The position numbers and the translations under genes were made by a program. Positions 53,329 to 60,597 of a DNA stretch of 64,000 nucleotides are shown here, piece by piece. This DNA comes from an uncultured Collinsella sp. Lineage in GTDB: Bacteria; Actinomycetota; Coriobacteriia; Coriobacteriales; Coriobacteriaceae. Location of the stretch: contig CABUHI010000002.1 of the NCBI GenBank assembly GCA_902491345.1, forward strand, positions 105,254 to 169,253, written 5' to 3'. The notes beneath the pieces were generated by a model, which was not told the DNA's origin, did no database searches, and saw only the letters and a list, made by a program, of their open reading frames with translations. Positions within the stretch are counted from its first letter, which is position 1. Every line of letters starts with the position of its first letter.

Positions 53329-54294
53329 CTAAAAATACTCGTCGAGGAAGTCGTCGACCGTGTTCCAGTAGAGTTCGGGGTCGACCTGCGCGCTCTTGGC
53401 GTGGGTGGCGCCATGGACGGTGAGCTTTTGCTTGACCTTGCTGGCGCACGCGTCGTAGTTTTGGTCGAGCATGCTGTACGGCACAAAGGTGTCTTGGTCA
53501 CCGTGGATAAACAGCATGGGAACTGTCGCGTGTTTGAGTTGCTCCACACTGCTCGCCTCATGAAAGTCGTAGCCTGCGCGCACGTTGCACACTAAGTTTG
53601 CTACATCGAGCAAGGGAAAGCTGGGCAGGCCGAACACGTCCTTGAGCTGCAGAGAAAACTCGTCCCAAACACTCGTATAACCGCAGTCCTCGATAATGCA
53701 TTTCACGTTTGCGGGCAGAGATTCCCCTGCGACGTTCATGGCGGTTGCCGCACCCATCGACTCGCCAAAGACCAGGATGCGCGCCTCGGGGTCAGCCTGA
53801 ACGATTCGCTCGATCCATGCGACGATGTCGAGGCGCTCGGGCCAGCCCATGCCGATATAGTCGCCGCCGGAGCGCTCGTGGGCGCGGGCGGCGGGTGCGA
53901 GTACGTTCATGCCGCGGTCGTGGAATCGCTTGACGTATCGGGCCATACCGATGGGCTCGTTGGTATATCCATGCAGGCAGACGGCGTAGTCGTGCGTGCT
54001 CTCCGACGCAGCAAAATACCAGGCGGCAAGCTCGGTCCCGTCGTCCGCGGTGAGGTTACTGCTCTCGCGATTCTCTTTAAACCACGCCCGCGCCTCGGTT
54101 TCCTCGGCATCCGGCTGCTCACCTTCTTTGTCGTTCTTGCTATCCTGCATCATCTTCATGGTGTATGGCGCGCGGGGATTCAGCGCGAAGTCAAACAGAA
54201 AGTTGCCGGCAAATCCGAGCAGCGCAACGACAACCACCAGTGCAACGATGCCGGCTATCTTGAGCTTTCGATGGGAACGTGCGTTTTGAGCCAT
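53329..54294 (-). CDS. Membrane-anchored alpha/beta hydrolase
   Basis: This 321-residue protein has an N-terminal membrane anchor (IAGIVALVVVVALLGFAGNF), so the catalytic domain faces outward. The oxyanion region is CLHGYTNEP, the nucleophile elbow is GESMG (Ser near 177), the acid is in FIHGDQDTFVP and the catalytic His is in GATHAKS. Members of this group (YfhR/Bem46-like) are esterases or peptidases of unknown substrate. AGGAGAA precedes the ATG. Two copies of a 14-bp palindrome lie in its promoter region. Confidence 0.87.
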   Translation of the reverse strand: MAQNARSHRKLKIAGIVALVVVVALLGFAGNFLFDFALNPRAPYTMKMMQDSKNDKEGEQPDAEETEARAWFKENRESSNLTADDGTELAAWYFAASESTHDYAVCLHGYTNEPIGMARYVKRFHDRGMNVLAPAARAHERSGGDYIGMGWPERLDIVAWIERIVQADPEARILVFGESMGAATAMNVAGESLPANVKCIIEDCGYTSVWDEFSLQLKDVFGLPSFPLLDVANLVCNVRAGYDFHEASSVEQLKHATVPMLFIHGDQDTFVPYSMLDQNYDACASKVKQKLTVHGATHAKSAQVDPELYWNTVDDFLDEYF

Positions 54295-54314
54295 GCGGTA
54301 TTCTCCTATAAGAT

Positions 54315-54373
54315 GTTAATACATCAACATTTAATGCAAGCGCATTATGGACGTTCGCCGTTGATGCGTCAAC
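54315..54373 (-). promoter_or_regulatory. Hydrolase promoter with two operator copies
   Basis: On the minus strand TTGACG (54372-54367), a 17-base spacer and CATAAT (54349-54344) form a good promoter. Two related palindromes, GTTAATACATCAAC (54315-54328) and GTTGATGCGTCAAC (54360-54373), are exactly 45 bases apart. One overlaps the -35 and the other lies between the predicted transcription start and the ATG, a layout typical of repression. Confidence 0.6.
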
Positions 54374-54480
54374 AGGCAAAGAATGGGTAAACAAAGGGTC
54401 ACGTATGGTGCAAATTTCGCACGTACCTAGACGCTTTGATATAGTGTTGAGAACTCTTTACGTTGGAGGATGTAACCGGC

Positions 54481-55164
54481 ATGTCCGATTCGAGCGACAG
54501 TTCTAAGCCGCGACCCAAGACCGCGGCCGTTCCACACTACACAGTGGGCGAGGAGATCATGAACTCCGTCACCCATGGTGTCGGCTGCCTGCTGGGTATC
54601 GCGGGCCTGGTGCTCCTGATCGTATTCGCCGCCCTGCGCGGCGGAGGCCCGGCCCATATGGCCGCGGCGATTGTCTATGGCGTCAGCATTATCCTCGAAT
54701 ACCTAGCCTCCACGCTCTACCACGCGATTCAGCCCGCGCGCGCCAAGCGCGTGTTTCGCATCATCGACCACAGCTGCATCTACCTGCTCATTGCGGGCAG
54801 CTATACGCCGTTTTGCCTTATCACGCTCGCAAACGACGGCGGCCCTGCGCTGTTCTTTGCCGTATGGGCCATCGCCATTATCGGCATCGCCCTCGAGTGC
54901 TTCCTACGCGAGCGTCAACCGCACTGGGTAAGCGGCCTGGTCTACCTGCTGATGGGCTGGCTCGTCGTCTTTAAGCTGCCCGAGCTCGTGTCGCTGCTCA
55001 ACCCCGTGGCACTCGCCCTGCTCGCTGTCGGCGGCGTGTGCTACACCGCGGGCGTGCCGTTCTATATCGCCAAAAACGTGCGCTATCTTCACAGCGTGTT
55101 TCACCTGTGGGTACTCGCCGGCAGCATCTTCCAGTTCATGGCGGTGATCCTCTTCGTAATCTAG
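54481..55164 (+). CDS. Hemolysin III / PAQR-family membrane protein
   Basis: This 227-residue protein has seven membrane segments and the family hallmarks: EIMNSVTHGVGCLLG near the N-terminus (conserved Glu and His), YHAIQPARAKRVFRIIDHSC (His and Asp), and the C-terminal LHSVFHLWVLAGSIFQF with the HxxxH metal site. Bacterial members are called hemolysin III or YqfA, but a hemolytic role is generally unproven. ATG 54481 is used; GGAGG is 11 bases upstream. A TATAGT box at 54440 is a possible -10. Confidence 0.9.
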   Translation: MSDSSDSSKPRPKTAAVPHYTVGEEIMNSVTHGVGCLLGIAGLVLLIVFAALRGGGPAHMAAAIVYGVSIILEYLASTLYHAIQPARAKRVFRIIDHSCIYLLIAGSYTPFCLITLANDGGPALFFAVWAIAIIGIALECFLRERQPHWVSGLVYLLMGWLVVFKLPELVSLLNPVALALLAVGGVCYTAGVPFYIAKNVRYLHSVFHLWVLAGSIFQFMAVILFVI

Positions 55165-55277
55165 CGACCACGCCTGCGCCCGCGGGCCCGTCCGGGCGCC
55201 CGCCGGGTGCAACTGCCCTATCCGCCATCAACGTTTTGACCTGACGTCCCGAATCTTGGAGGTTCGAGAAACTCCCG

Positions 55278-56651
55278 ATGGACATAACCATCTCCCTTAT
55301 CACCACCCTCGTTTTGACCCTCATCAACGGCTACTTCTCTATGTCAGAGATGGCGCTCACCACGGCCAAGCGCGCCGTGCTGGAGCATGAGGCCGAGGAA
55401 GGCGACAAGCGCGCCGAGCGTGCCATTAAGCTGGCTGCCGACTCCGACCAGCTGCTCGCCACCATCCAGGTTGCCATCACGCTCGTGGGCTTCGCCTCGT
55501 CCGCCGTCGCCTCGACGAGTCTGTCCGACCCGCTCGCCACGTGGCTCATGAGCTTTGGCATCGCGCCGCTCTCCGCCATCGCACGCGGCCTGGCGCCGGT
55601 CATCATCACCGTCGCGGTCGCCTTCGTGTCCATCGTGATTGGCGAGCTTGTGCCCAAACGCATTGGTCTGGCCAATGCCGAGGGCGTATCCAAGCAGGTC
55701 GTGGGACCGTTGTCGTTTTTCCAAAAGATCGCCCGTCCGCTCGTGTGGCTGACCGGCGCCTGCTCCGATGGCCTGGCCCGCATCCTGCGCATCAAGAGCG
55801 CCGACGACCGCCAGAACGTCTCGGAGGAAGAGATCAAGTACATGGTCTCGGAGCAGGACGACCTGCTCGACGAGGAAAAGCGCATGATCCACGAGATCTT
55901 CGACCTAGGCGACACCGTTGCCCGCGAGGTCATGGTGCCGCGCGTGGACACCACCATGTGCGAGGACGACGAGACGGTCGCCGACGTGCTGTCCACCATG
56001 CGCCAGACCGGCTTTAGCCGCATCCCCGTCTATCACGAGGATCCCGACAACGTCGCCGGCATTGCGCACATCAAGGACCTGATTCAGCCTGCGCTCGACG
56101 GCAAGGGCGACCAGCCCATTGCCGGTTTTTTGCGCGACGCCACCTTTGTGCCCGACACCAAGGACATCCTGCCGCTGCTGTCCGAGATGCAGACCTCTCA
56201 CGACCAGATCGTGGTGGTCGTGGACGAGTACGGCGGCACGGCCGGCATTATCACCATCGAGGACATCGTCGAGGAGATCGTCGGCGAGATTGAGGACGAG
56301 TTCGACCCCGACAACAAGTATCTCACGCGCCTTTCGCGCCGCGAGTGGCTCATTGATGGGCGTTTTTCGTGCGATGACGCGATTGAGCTTGGTTGGCCGC
56401 TCGAGGAAAGCGATGATTATGAGACCATCGCCGGCTGGATTTTGGAGCTTTGCGACTCGGTGCCCGACATCGGAGAGGTGTTTGAGGTTGCCGGGTACAA
56501 GTTCAAGGTGCAGTCGATGCGTGGCCAGCGCATCTCGCTCATCCGCGTGATCGCTCCGGCCGAAACCGATAAGAAGGATTCCGAGTCTTCGGTAGACGAG
56601 CCGACGACGTCGGGTGCGGGTTCTGCGAATCCGCACGACGGCGACGAGTAG
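55278..56651 (+). CDS. CNNM/CorC-family protein (CBS-domain hemolysin family)
   Basis: This 457-residue protein has an N-terminal CNNM (DUF21) membrane domain of four segments to about 200 ([35 protein letters not shown]). Paired CBS domains follow at about 215-340 ([40 protein letters not shown]). A C-terminal CorC_HlyC domain ends near 435, then a short acidic tail. Family members are linked to Mg2+/Co2+ efflux or resistance. It may belong functionally with the magnesium transporters at 60598-63713. GGAGG is 16 bases upstream, rather far. Confidence 0.9.
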   Translation: MDITISLITTLVLTLINGYFSMSEMALTTAKRAVLEHEAEEGDKRAERAIKLAADSDQLLATIQVAITLVGFASSAVASTSLSDPLATWLMSFGIAPLSAIARGLAPVIITVAVAFVSIVIGELVPKRIGLANAEGVSKQVVGPLSFFQKIARPLVWLTGACSDGLARILRIKSADDRQNVSEEEIKYMVSEQDDLLDEEKRMIHEIFDLGDTVAREVMVPRVDTTMCEDDETVADVLSTMRQTGFSRIPVYHEDPDNVAGIAHIKDLIQPALDGKGDQPIAGFLRDATFVPDTKDILPLLSEMQTSHDQIVVVVDEYGGTAGIITIEDIVEEIVGEIEDEFDPDNKYLTRLSRREWLIDGRFSCDDAIELGWPLEESDDYETIAGWILELCDSVPDIGEVFEVAGYKFKVQSMRGQRISLIRVIAPAETDKKDSESSVDEPTTSGAGSANPHDGDE

Positions 56652-56675
56652 GACAAGGAAGAGTAGGGGAGAGTT

Positions 56676-57509
56676 ATGGCAGGCCTGTTCAACATCCTTA
56701 AGGTCACCGTCAGCGAGGACAAGATCTGCGCGCATGTGCTGGTGAACCCCGGCATGCCGCTCATGACCTCGGAGGATATCGAGGCCACGGCGCGCGTGTA
56801 TTACCTGGTGCCGGCGATTGCCAAGCACCTGTGCCTGGGCGATTCCGGCCGCGAGTTCCAGGACTGCATGGGCCAGACCGAGCTCTGCCACCTGCTGGAG
56901 CACGTGACGGTCGAGCTCATGAACGAGACCGGTCTTGCCGGTAGCATCTCGTGCGGCCGCACGCGCGTAAGCGAGCACGACGAGCGCGTCTTTGAGGTTG
57001 AGCTTTCGTGCCCCGACGACGCGCTGGCCATCGGTGCGCTGTCTTCGGCCACCTTTATGATGGACTGGGCGTACCTGCACGCCGACCAGTCTGCCCCCGA
57101 CGTGGAAGGCACGGTCGCGGGTCTGCGCAACCTGGTGTTGGGCATGCGCGCCGAGGCCGAGGGCAAGGATCCTCGCGAGGCCGTCGCCGCTGCGAACGGC
57201 GAAGATGCTGCCGAGGACGAGGGCGCTGACGAGGGCGATGTGCCGGTCGACGCCGAGCTCGTTGCCGATGCGACCGCCGAACCCGTTCCCGCCGAGCCCC
57301 AGGGCGTCCCCAACTTTGACGACGAGCCCCAGGTGGCGATTGATACCGAGGGCGCGGTTGCCGAGAACCACGAGGCCTCCGCTGCCGTCTTTGGCGGTGC
57401 TGCGACGGTTCCGGCAGGACCTGCGCATGAGGGCGGCCTGCCGCTCGTGGACGGCGCCGGCGAGGACCCGGGTGCCACGGTGGCCATGCCGGCTATGCCT
57501 CAGGAGTAG
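56676..57509 (+). CDS. Protein resembling the N-terminal domain of cyanophycin synthetase, with acidic tail
   Basis: In this 277-residue protein, residues about 65-140 carry a pattern I associate with the N-terminal domain of cyanophycin synthetase CphA: CHLLEHVTVELMNETGLAGS, then CGRTR and VFEVELSCPDDALAIGALSS. The ATP-grasp and Mur-ligase-like domains of CphA are absent. From about 150 the chain becomes Ala/Glu/Pro-rich and probably disordered. No cyanophycinase or CphA gene is visible here. GGGGAGAG precedes the ATG. It lies 24 bases after the CorC-like gene, likely in the same operon. The function is unknown. Confidence 0.6.
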   Translation: MAGLFNILKVTVSEDKICAHVLVNPGMPLMTSEDIEATARVYYLVPAIAKHLCLGDSGREFQDCMGQTELCHLLEHVTVELMNETGLAGSISCGRTRVSEHDERVFEVELSCPDDALAIGALSSATFMMDWAYLHADQSAPDVEGTVAGLRNLVLGMRAEAEGKDPREAVAAANGEDAAEDEGADEGDVPVDAELVADATAEPVPAEPQGVPNFDDEPQVAIDTEGAVAENHEASAAVFGGAATVPAGPAHEGGLPLVDGAGEDPGATVAMPAMPQE

Positions 57510-57645
57510 GCCTACGCGTTTATCACCATCACGTACCTGCGCCTTTGCCGTACGCAGATGAGCGGAGCGGCAAGTGATGCGCTGCGGGTATAATGGACAG
57601 CATTCAAACGGTGGGCACCGACGTGCCCGCAGGAGAGGAATGATC

Positions 57646-58035
57646 ATGGGTAAGACTTTCAGCTTTGTCTCCGGCGCACTTTTTGGTGCCGCTGCCGGCG
57701 CTATTGTCGGCGTTGCTCTGGCCCCGCGCTCGGGCGCCGAGACCCGCGCCATGGCTGCCGATATCGCCAACGACGCCTGGGACAATATGCGCGACACCTA
57801 CGAGCACAGCGCCGAGGAGGCCCGTGCTGCGGTGAATGACTTTGGCCCGATGGTCGACGCCAAGACCGACGACCTGCGCGCCAAGGTCGACCTGGCCCGC
57901 GAGCGCATGGACCAGCTGCGCGAGCAGCTCAACGACGCCATTTCGGGCGGCAACGTGACGCCTGCCGCCGACGTCGTGGTCGAGAACGCCGTCGAGGCTG
58001 ATACCGAGGCTGCGGAGCCCTCGACCGAGGCATAA
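57646..58035 (+). CDS. YtxH-domain protein
   Basis: This 129-residue protein starts with a glycine-rich hydrophobic segment and the YtxH signature (FVSGALFGAAAGAIVGVALAP, then RSGAETRA). A long amphipathic helix (about 45-100) and an acidic tail follow. Such proteins are small membrane-associated envelope or stress proteins of unclear role. ATG 57646 follows AGGAGAGG by 7 bases. TATAAT at 57589-57594 is a good -10. The TAA stop shares a base with the ATG of the next gene, so the two are coupled. Confidence 0.8.
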   Translation: MGKTFSFVSGALFGAAAGAIVGVALAPRSGAETRAMAADIANDAWDNMRDTYEHSAEEARAAVNDFGPMVDAKTDDLRAKVDLARERMDQLREQLNDAISGGNVTPAADVVVENAVEADTEAAEPSTEA

Positions 58036-58790
58036 TGCGCGCCGGGGATTTTGTCGGCGCCAAGATCTATCGCAAGCCTACCGAGGACAAGCGCACCAAA
58101 AAGGACGGCACGCCGCGCAGCCCTAAAAAGCTCGGCAAGATTCACTTTCCGGTCTTTACCCCGGGCGGTACGCGCGTGGTCGGCTTTATGGTCCGCCAGT
58201 CCGATATCGCGGGCATGATCGAGCGTCCCGACCGATTCGTAGCGCTCGACGCCATTGGTGTCTACGAGGGCGCCATCGCGGTCGATGACGTCAAGGACAC
58301 GTACGATGCCGCCGCTGCCAAGCGCCTCGACATCAACCTGGACGATTGCATCATCTGGGTCGGTATGGACGTGCGCACGGAATCAGGCGACGTCGTGGGC
58401 TATTGCTCGGACGTTGAGTTCAAGCCACGCTCGGGCATCGTGCAGGCATTCTATGTGACCGCCGGTGCTGCTTCGAGTGTTTTGGTTGGTGACACGCAGG
58501 TACCGCCGACGATGCTGCGCGGCTATGCGGACGGCGCGATGATTGTTTCGGACGAGGTCAAGTCGCTCGGGTATTCGGGCGGTGCGGCTGCCAAGGCCGC
58601 CGAGGCCAGCGTCGTGGTGGGCGACAAGGTCAAAAAGGGCGCCAAGGTGCTCGACGACAAGGGATCGGTTGCCGTGGACAAGGGCAGTCGCGCACTGGGC
58701 AAGCAGCTCGGCAAGACGCGCGGCATGTTCAAGGCGTTTAAGGACGAATACCAAAAGGCGAGCGGAGGCTCGTCAAAAGCTACAAAATAG
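58035..58790 (+). CDS. PRC-barrel-like protein coupled to the YtxH gene
   Basis: This 251-residue protein has an N-terminal half with two PRC-barrel-like beta modules (KIHFPVFTPGGTRVVGFMV; GDVVGYCSDVEFKPRSGIVQ). The C-terminal part is Ala/Lys-rich and helical (KAAEASVVVGDKVKKGAKVL onward). PRC-barrels often mediate protein or RNA contacts, and the N-terminus of the MgtE-like protein at 60598 also looks PRC-barrel-like. Its first base overlaps the YtxH stop, so the products probably act together at the membrane (inference). Confidence 0.65.
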   Translation: MRAGDFVGAKIYRKPTEDKRTKKDGTPRSPKKLGKIHFPVFTPGGTRVVGFMVRQSDIAGMIERPDRFVALDAIGVYEGAIAVDDVKDTYDAAAAKRLDINLDDCIIWVGMDVRTESGDVVGYCSDVEFKPRSGIVQAFYVTAGAASSVLVGDTQVPPTMLRGYADGAMIVSDEVKSLGYSGGAAAKAAEASVVVGDKVKKGAKVLDDKGSVAVDKGSRALGKQLGKTRGMFKAFKDEYQKASGGSSKATK

Positions 58791-58811
58791 CGACGTACCA
58801 AATGATGGGAG

Positions 58812-58841
58812 GCAAGCCGGAGACCTGTTGCTCCGGCTTGC
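58812..58841 (+). terminator. Hairpin between the PRC-barrel and deacetylase-like genes
   Basis: GCAAGCCGGAG (58812-58822) and CTCCGGCTTGC (58831-58841) are exact complements around an 8-base loop. Only TGTGTTT follows, so termination may be partial. Confidence 0.6.
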
Positions 58842-58862
58842 TGTGTTTATGGGGGAGGGCAC

Positions 58863-60269
58863 ATGCGCCAAAACGGATCCAACTTAAACGGGCACTCCGG
58901 TGCGCGTCCGACGGCTCGCCGCGACCTGGGGCAGCTGCCCAGCGGCCAGCGCAAACGCCGTCGTAAGCCCGGCGCGATGTACCTCAACCATAGCCGCGGG
59001 TTTAGCGACCGCAGTGCGCGCATTGGCAACGGGCGCTCGCCCCGCCGTCCGTCCCGTCTGCCCTATGCACTCATCGCCGTGGGCTGCGCGCTCGTGCTGT
59101 TTATCGCTGCCGTCGTGGGCTACGTCAACCGCAGCGTGGACGTGGAGCTCAACGGACAAAAGACCGCGGTGCGCGTGGGCTCTACGCTGCAGAATCTTAT
59201 CGACGACCAGGAGTTGACTGACACCTACGACGCCGGCGATCTACTGGCCGTCGACGACAGCGTGCTCAAACGCCATGGCGGCGAAAAGCTGTCGGTTAAG
59301 GTGGACGGCAAGCGCATAAAACAGGGTAAGTGGAAAAGCCGCGAACTTGAGGGCGGCGAGAAGGTGACGGTCAAGGATGGCCGTAACACCTACGAGAAGC
59401 ATGAGGTTCAGGCTACGGTTATCGAGCCCAAGCTCAAGGTCGAGGGCACGGGCGCTATCGAGTATGTGCAGACGTGGGGCGTTCAGGGCCGCTCCGAGGT
59501 GTGGGTCGGTGAGCAGTCGGGCAAGACGCAGGACCGCGGCGAGGTTGTGCCCGCCACCGATTGCGTCGTTGCGTGCGCGAGCGTGGCGCCCAAGGGCAAC
59601 GAAAAGTACGTGGCGCTGACGTTTGATGAGGGCCCGAGCGGAGCGACCAAGCAGATTTTGCAGGTACTCAAGGAAAAGGGCGTCACCGCGACGTTCTTCC
59701 TGTCGGGCGATGCGGTCGAGGCCTCGCCTGCCACGGCCAAGGCGATTGTCGATGCCGGGTGCGAAATCGGATCCAACAGCTACAGCGACGATTCGCTCAA
59801 GGGTCAGGACCGTGAGGCGGTACGCGAGCAGATTACGAAAGGCACCGATGCGATTAAGTCGGCGACCGGCGTGAAGACGATGCTGCTGCGTGCTCCCTAC
59901 GCTGCCTTTGACGAGCAAAACTGGATTGATGCGATGGACCTGGTCTCCGCCGTGGTCTCGTGGAATATTGACTCGGGCGACTGGCTGCTCAACGGTGCCG
60001 ACGAGCAGGTCTCAACGGTGCTCGATTCGGTGACGCCGGGCAATATCGTGCTGCTCACCGATAGAGACGAATGCGCCGAGCAGACGCTTGAGGCACTGCC
60101 GCAGATCATCGACGGCCTTGTCGCCGACGGCTACAAGATCGTGACGCTCAGCGACCTGGTTAAGACGGACACGTCGCTGAGCAAAAAGCTCACCTCGCTG
60201 ACGAAGGTCACCATGCCCAAGGACGCCGTGTTCCCCCAACTTGCCGAGGACGATGACACCGCAGAGTAG
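58863..60269 (+). CDS. Membrane-anchored polysaccharide-deacetylase-fold protein lacking metal ligands
   Basis: This 468-residue protein has a basic N-terminus and one membrane segment (ALIAVGCALVLFIAAVVGYV near 75-95). A DUF348/G5-like beta region spans to about 235 and a NodB homology domain about 245-430. The NodB motifs are altered: TFDDGP reads TFDEGP; the HxxxH motif reads IGSNSYSDDSL, with both His replaced by Asn and Asp; and the LxHD motif reads LLTD. RAPYA and DSGDW remain. The metal site is therefore absent and it is probably a pseudoenzyme, perhaps a glycan-binding envelope protein. GGGAGGG precedes the ATG. Confidence 0.82.
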   Translation: MRQNGSNLNGHSGARPTARRDLGQLPSGQRKRRRKPGAMYLNHSRGFSDRSARIGNGRSPRRPSRLPYALIAVGCALVLFIAAVVGYVNRSVDVELNGQKTAVRVGSTLQNLIDDQELTDTYDAGDLLAVDDSVLKRHGGEKLSVKVDGKRIKQGKWKSRELEGGEKVTVKDGRNTYEKHEVQATVIEPKLKVEGTGAIEYVQTWGVQGRSEVWVGEQSGKTQDRGEVVPATDCVVACASVAPKGNEKYVALTFDEGPSGATKQILQVLKEKGVTATFFLSGDAVEASPATAKAIVDAGCEIGSNSYSDDSLKGQDREAVREQITKGTDAIKSATGVKTMLLRAPYAAFDEQNWIDAMDLVSAVVSWNIDSGDWLLNGADEQVSTVLDSVTPGNIVLLTDRDECAEQTLEALPQIIDGLVADGYKIVTLSDLVKTDTSLSKKLTSLTKVTMPKDAVFPQLAEDDDTAE

Positions 60270-60270
60270 T

Positions 60271-60302
60271 CATTGGGTAGTCGTTTAAGAACGTCCCCAA
60301 TG
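60271..60302. repeat. Short CATTGGG...CCCAATG palindrome
   Basis: CATTGGG (60271-60277) and CCCAATG (60296-60302) follow the stop directly, in the same position as the P-Q units relative to their genes. The middle contains TTTAAGAACGTCCC, a degenerate relative of the Q arm. Confidence 0.6.
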
Positions 60303-60380
60303 GCTATGTCACGGATACGTCAGCGTTTGGTATGCCTGCAATGTGCAGCGCATAAATTCGATGCCGCAGGGCGATGCTGA

Positions 60381-60389
60381 TGCTATAGT
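60381..60389 (+). promoter_or_regulatory. Extended -10 promoter of the magnesium transporter operon
   Basis: TGCTATAGT is a TGn extended -10 element. No strong -35 is present, which such promoters tolerate. The predicted start near 60396 gives a leader of about 200 bases. Confidence 0.5.
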
Positions 60390-60395
60390 TACTGC

Positions 60396-60597
60396 GGTTA
60401 ATGAGGGTCAAGAGAAAGGTTACAGGTGAAATCCAAACCTCGACCATACAGTCGATGACCCCATGCAGGTGCTTTTTGCGCATGCACGGGGTGTAAGCGT
60501 CGAGCGGCGTGCCGCCCGCGCATGCGTATACATATCCAGAAGCCCCCGGACGCCGCACGCGCGGCCGCGTCCGGAGGAATAATGATGGGGAGCACCA
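60396..60597 (+). ncRNA. Structured 5' leader of the mgtE-like gene, candidate metal-responsive RNA
   Basis: GGGTC (60405-60409) pairs with GACCC (60457-60461), closing a junction. It contains GGTT/AACC (60418-60421 and 60436-60439) and TCGAC/GTCGA (60440-60444 and 60451-60455). An alternative stem ACCCCATGCA (60458-60467) with TGCACGGGGT (60483-60492) would compete for the same bases. A further 8-bp stem (60546-60553 with 60567-60574) covers the first GG of the GGAGG at 60573-60577. A 10-codon frame (ATG 60582 to TGA 60614) follows that site and overlaps the mgtE start. It does not match the M-box consensus as I remember it. Confidence 0.5.

Noticed and set aside
55165..55277. GC-rich inverted sequence between hemolysin III and the CorC-like gene as a terminator
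   Set aside because: CCCGCGGG/CCCG runs can pair in several ways, but no defined stem with a T tract could be chosen.
60396..60597. M-box (ykoK) magnesium riboswitch
   Set aside because: The position fits, but the conserved core strings I know for this class are not recognisable. I report it only as an unassigned structured leader.
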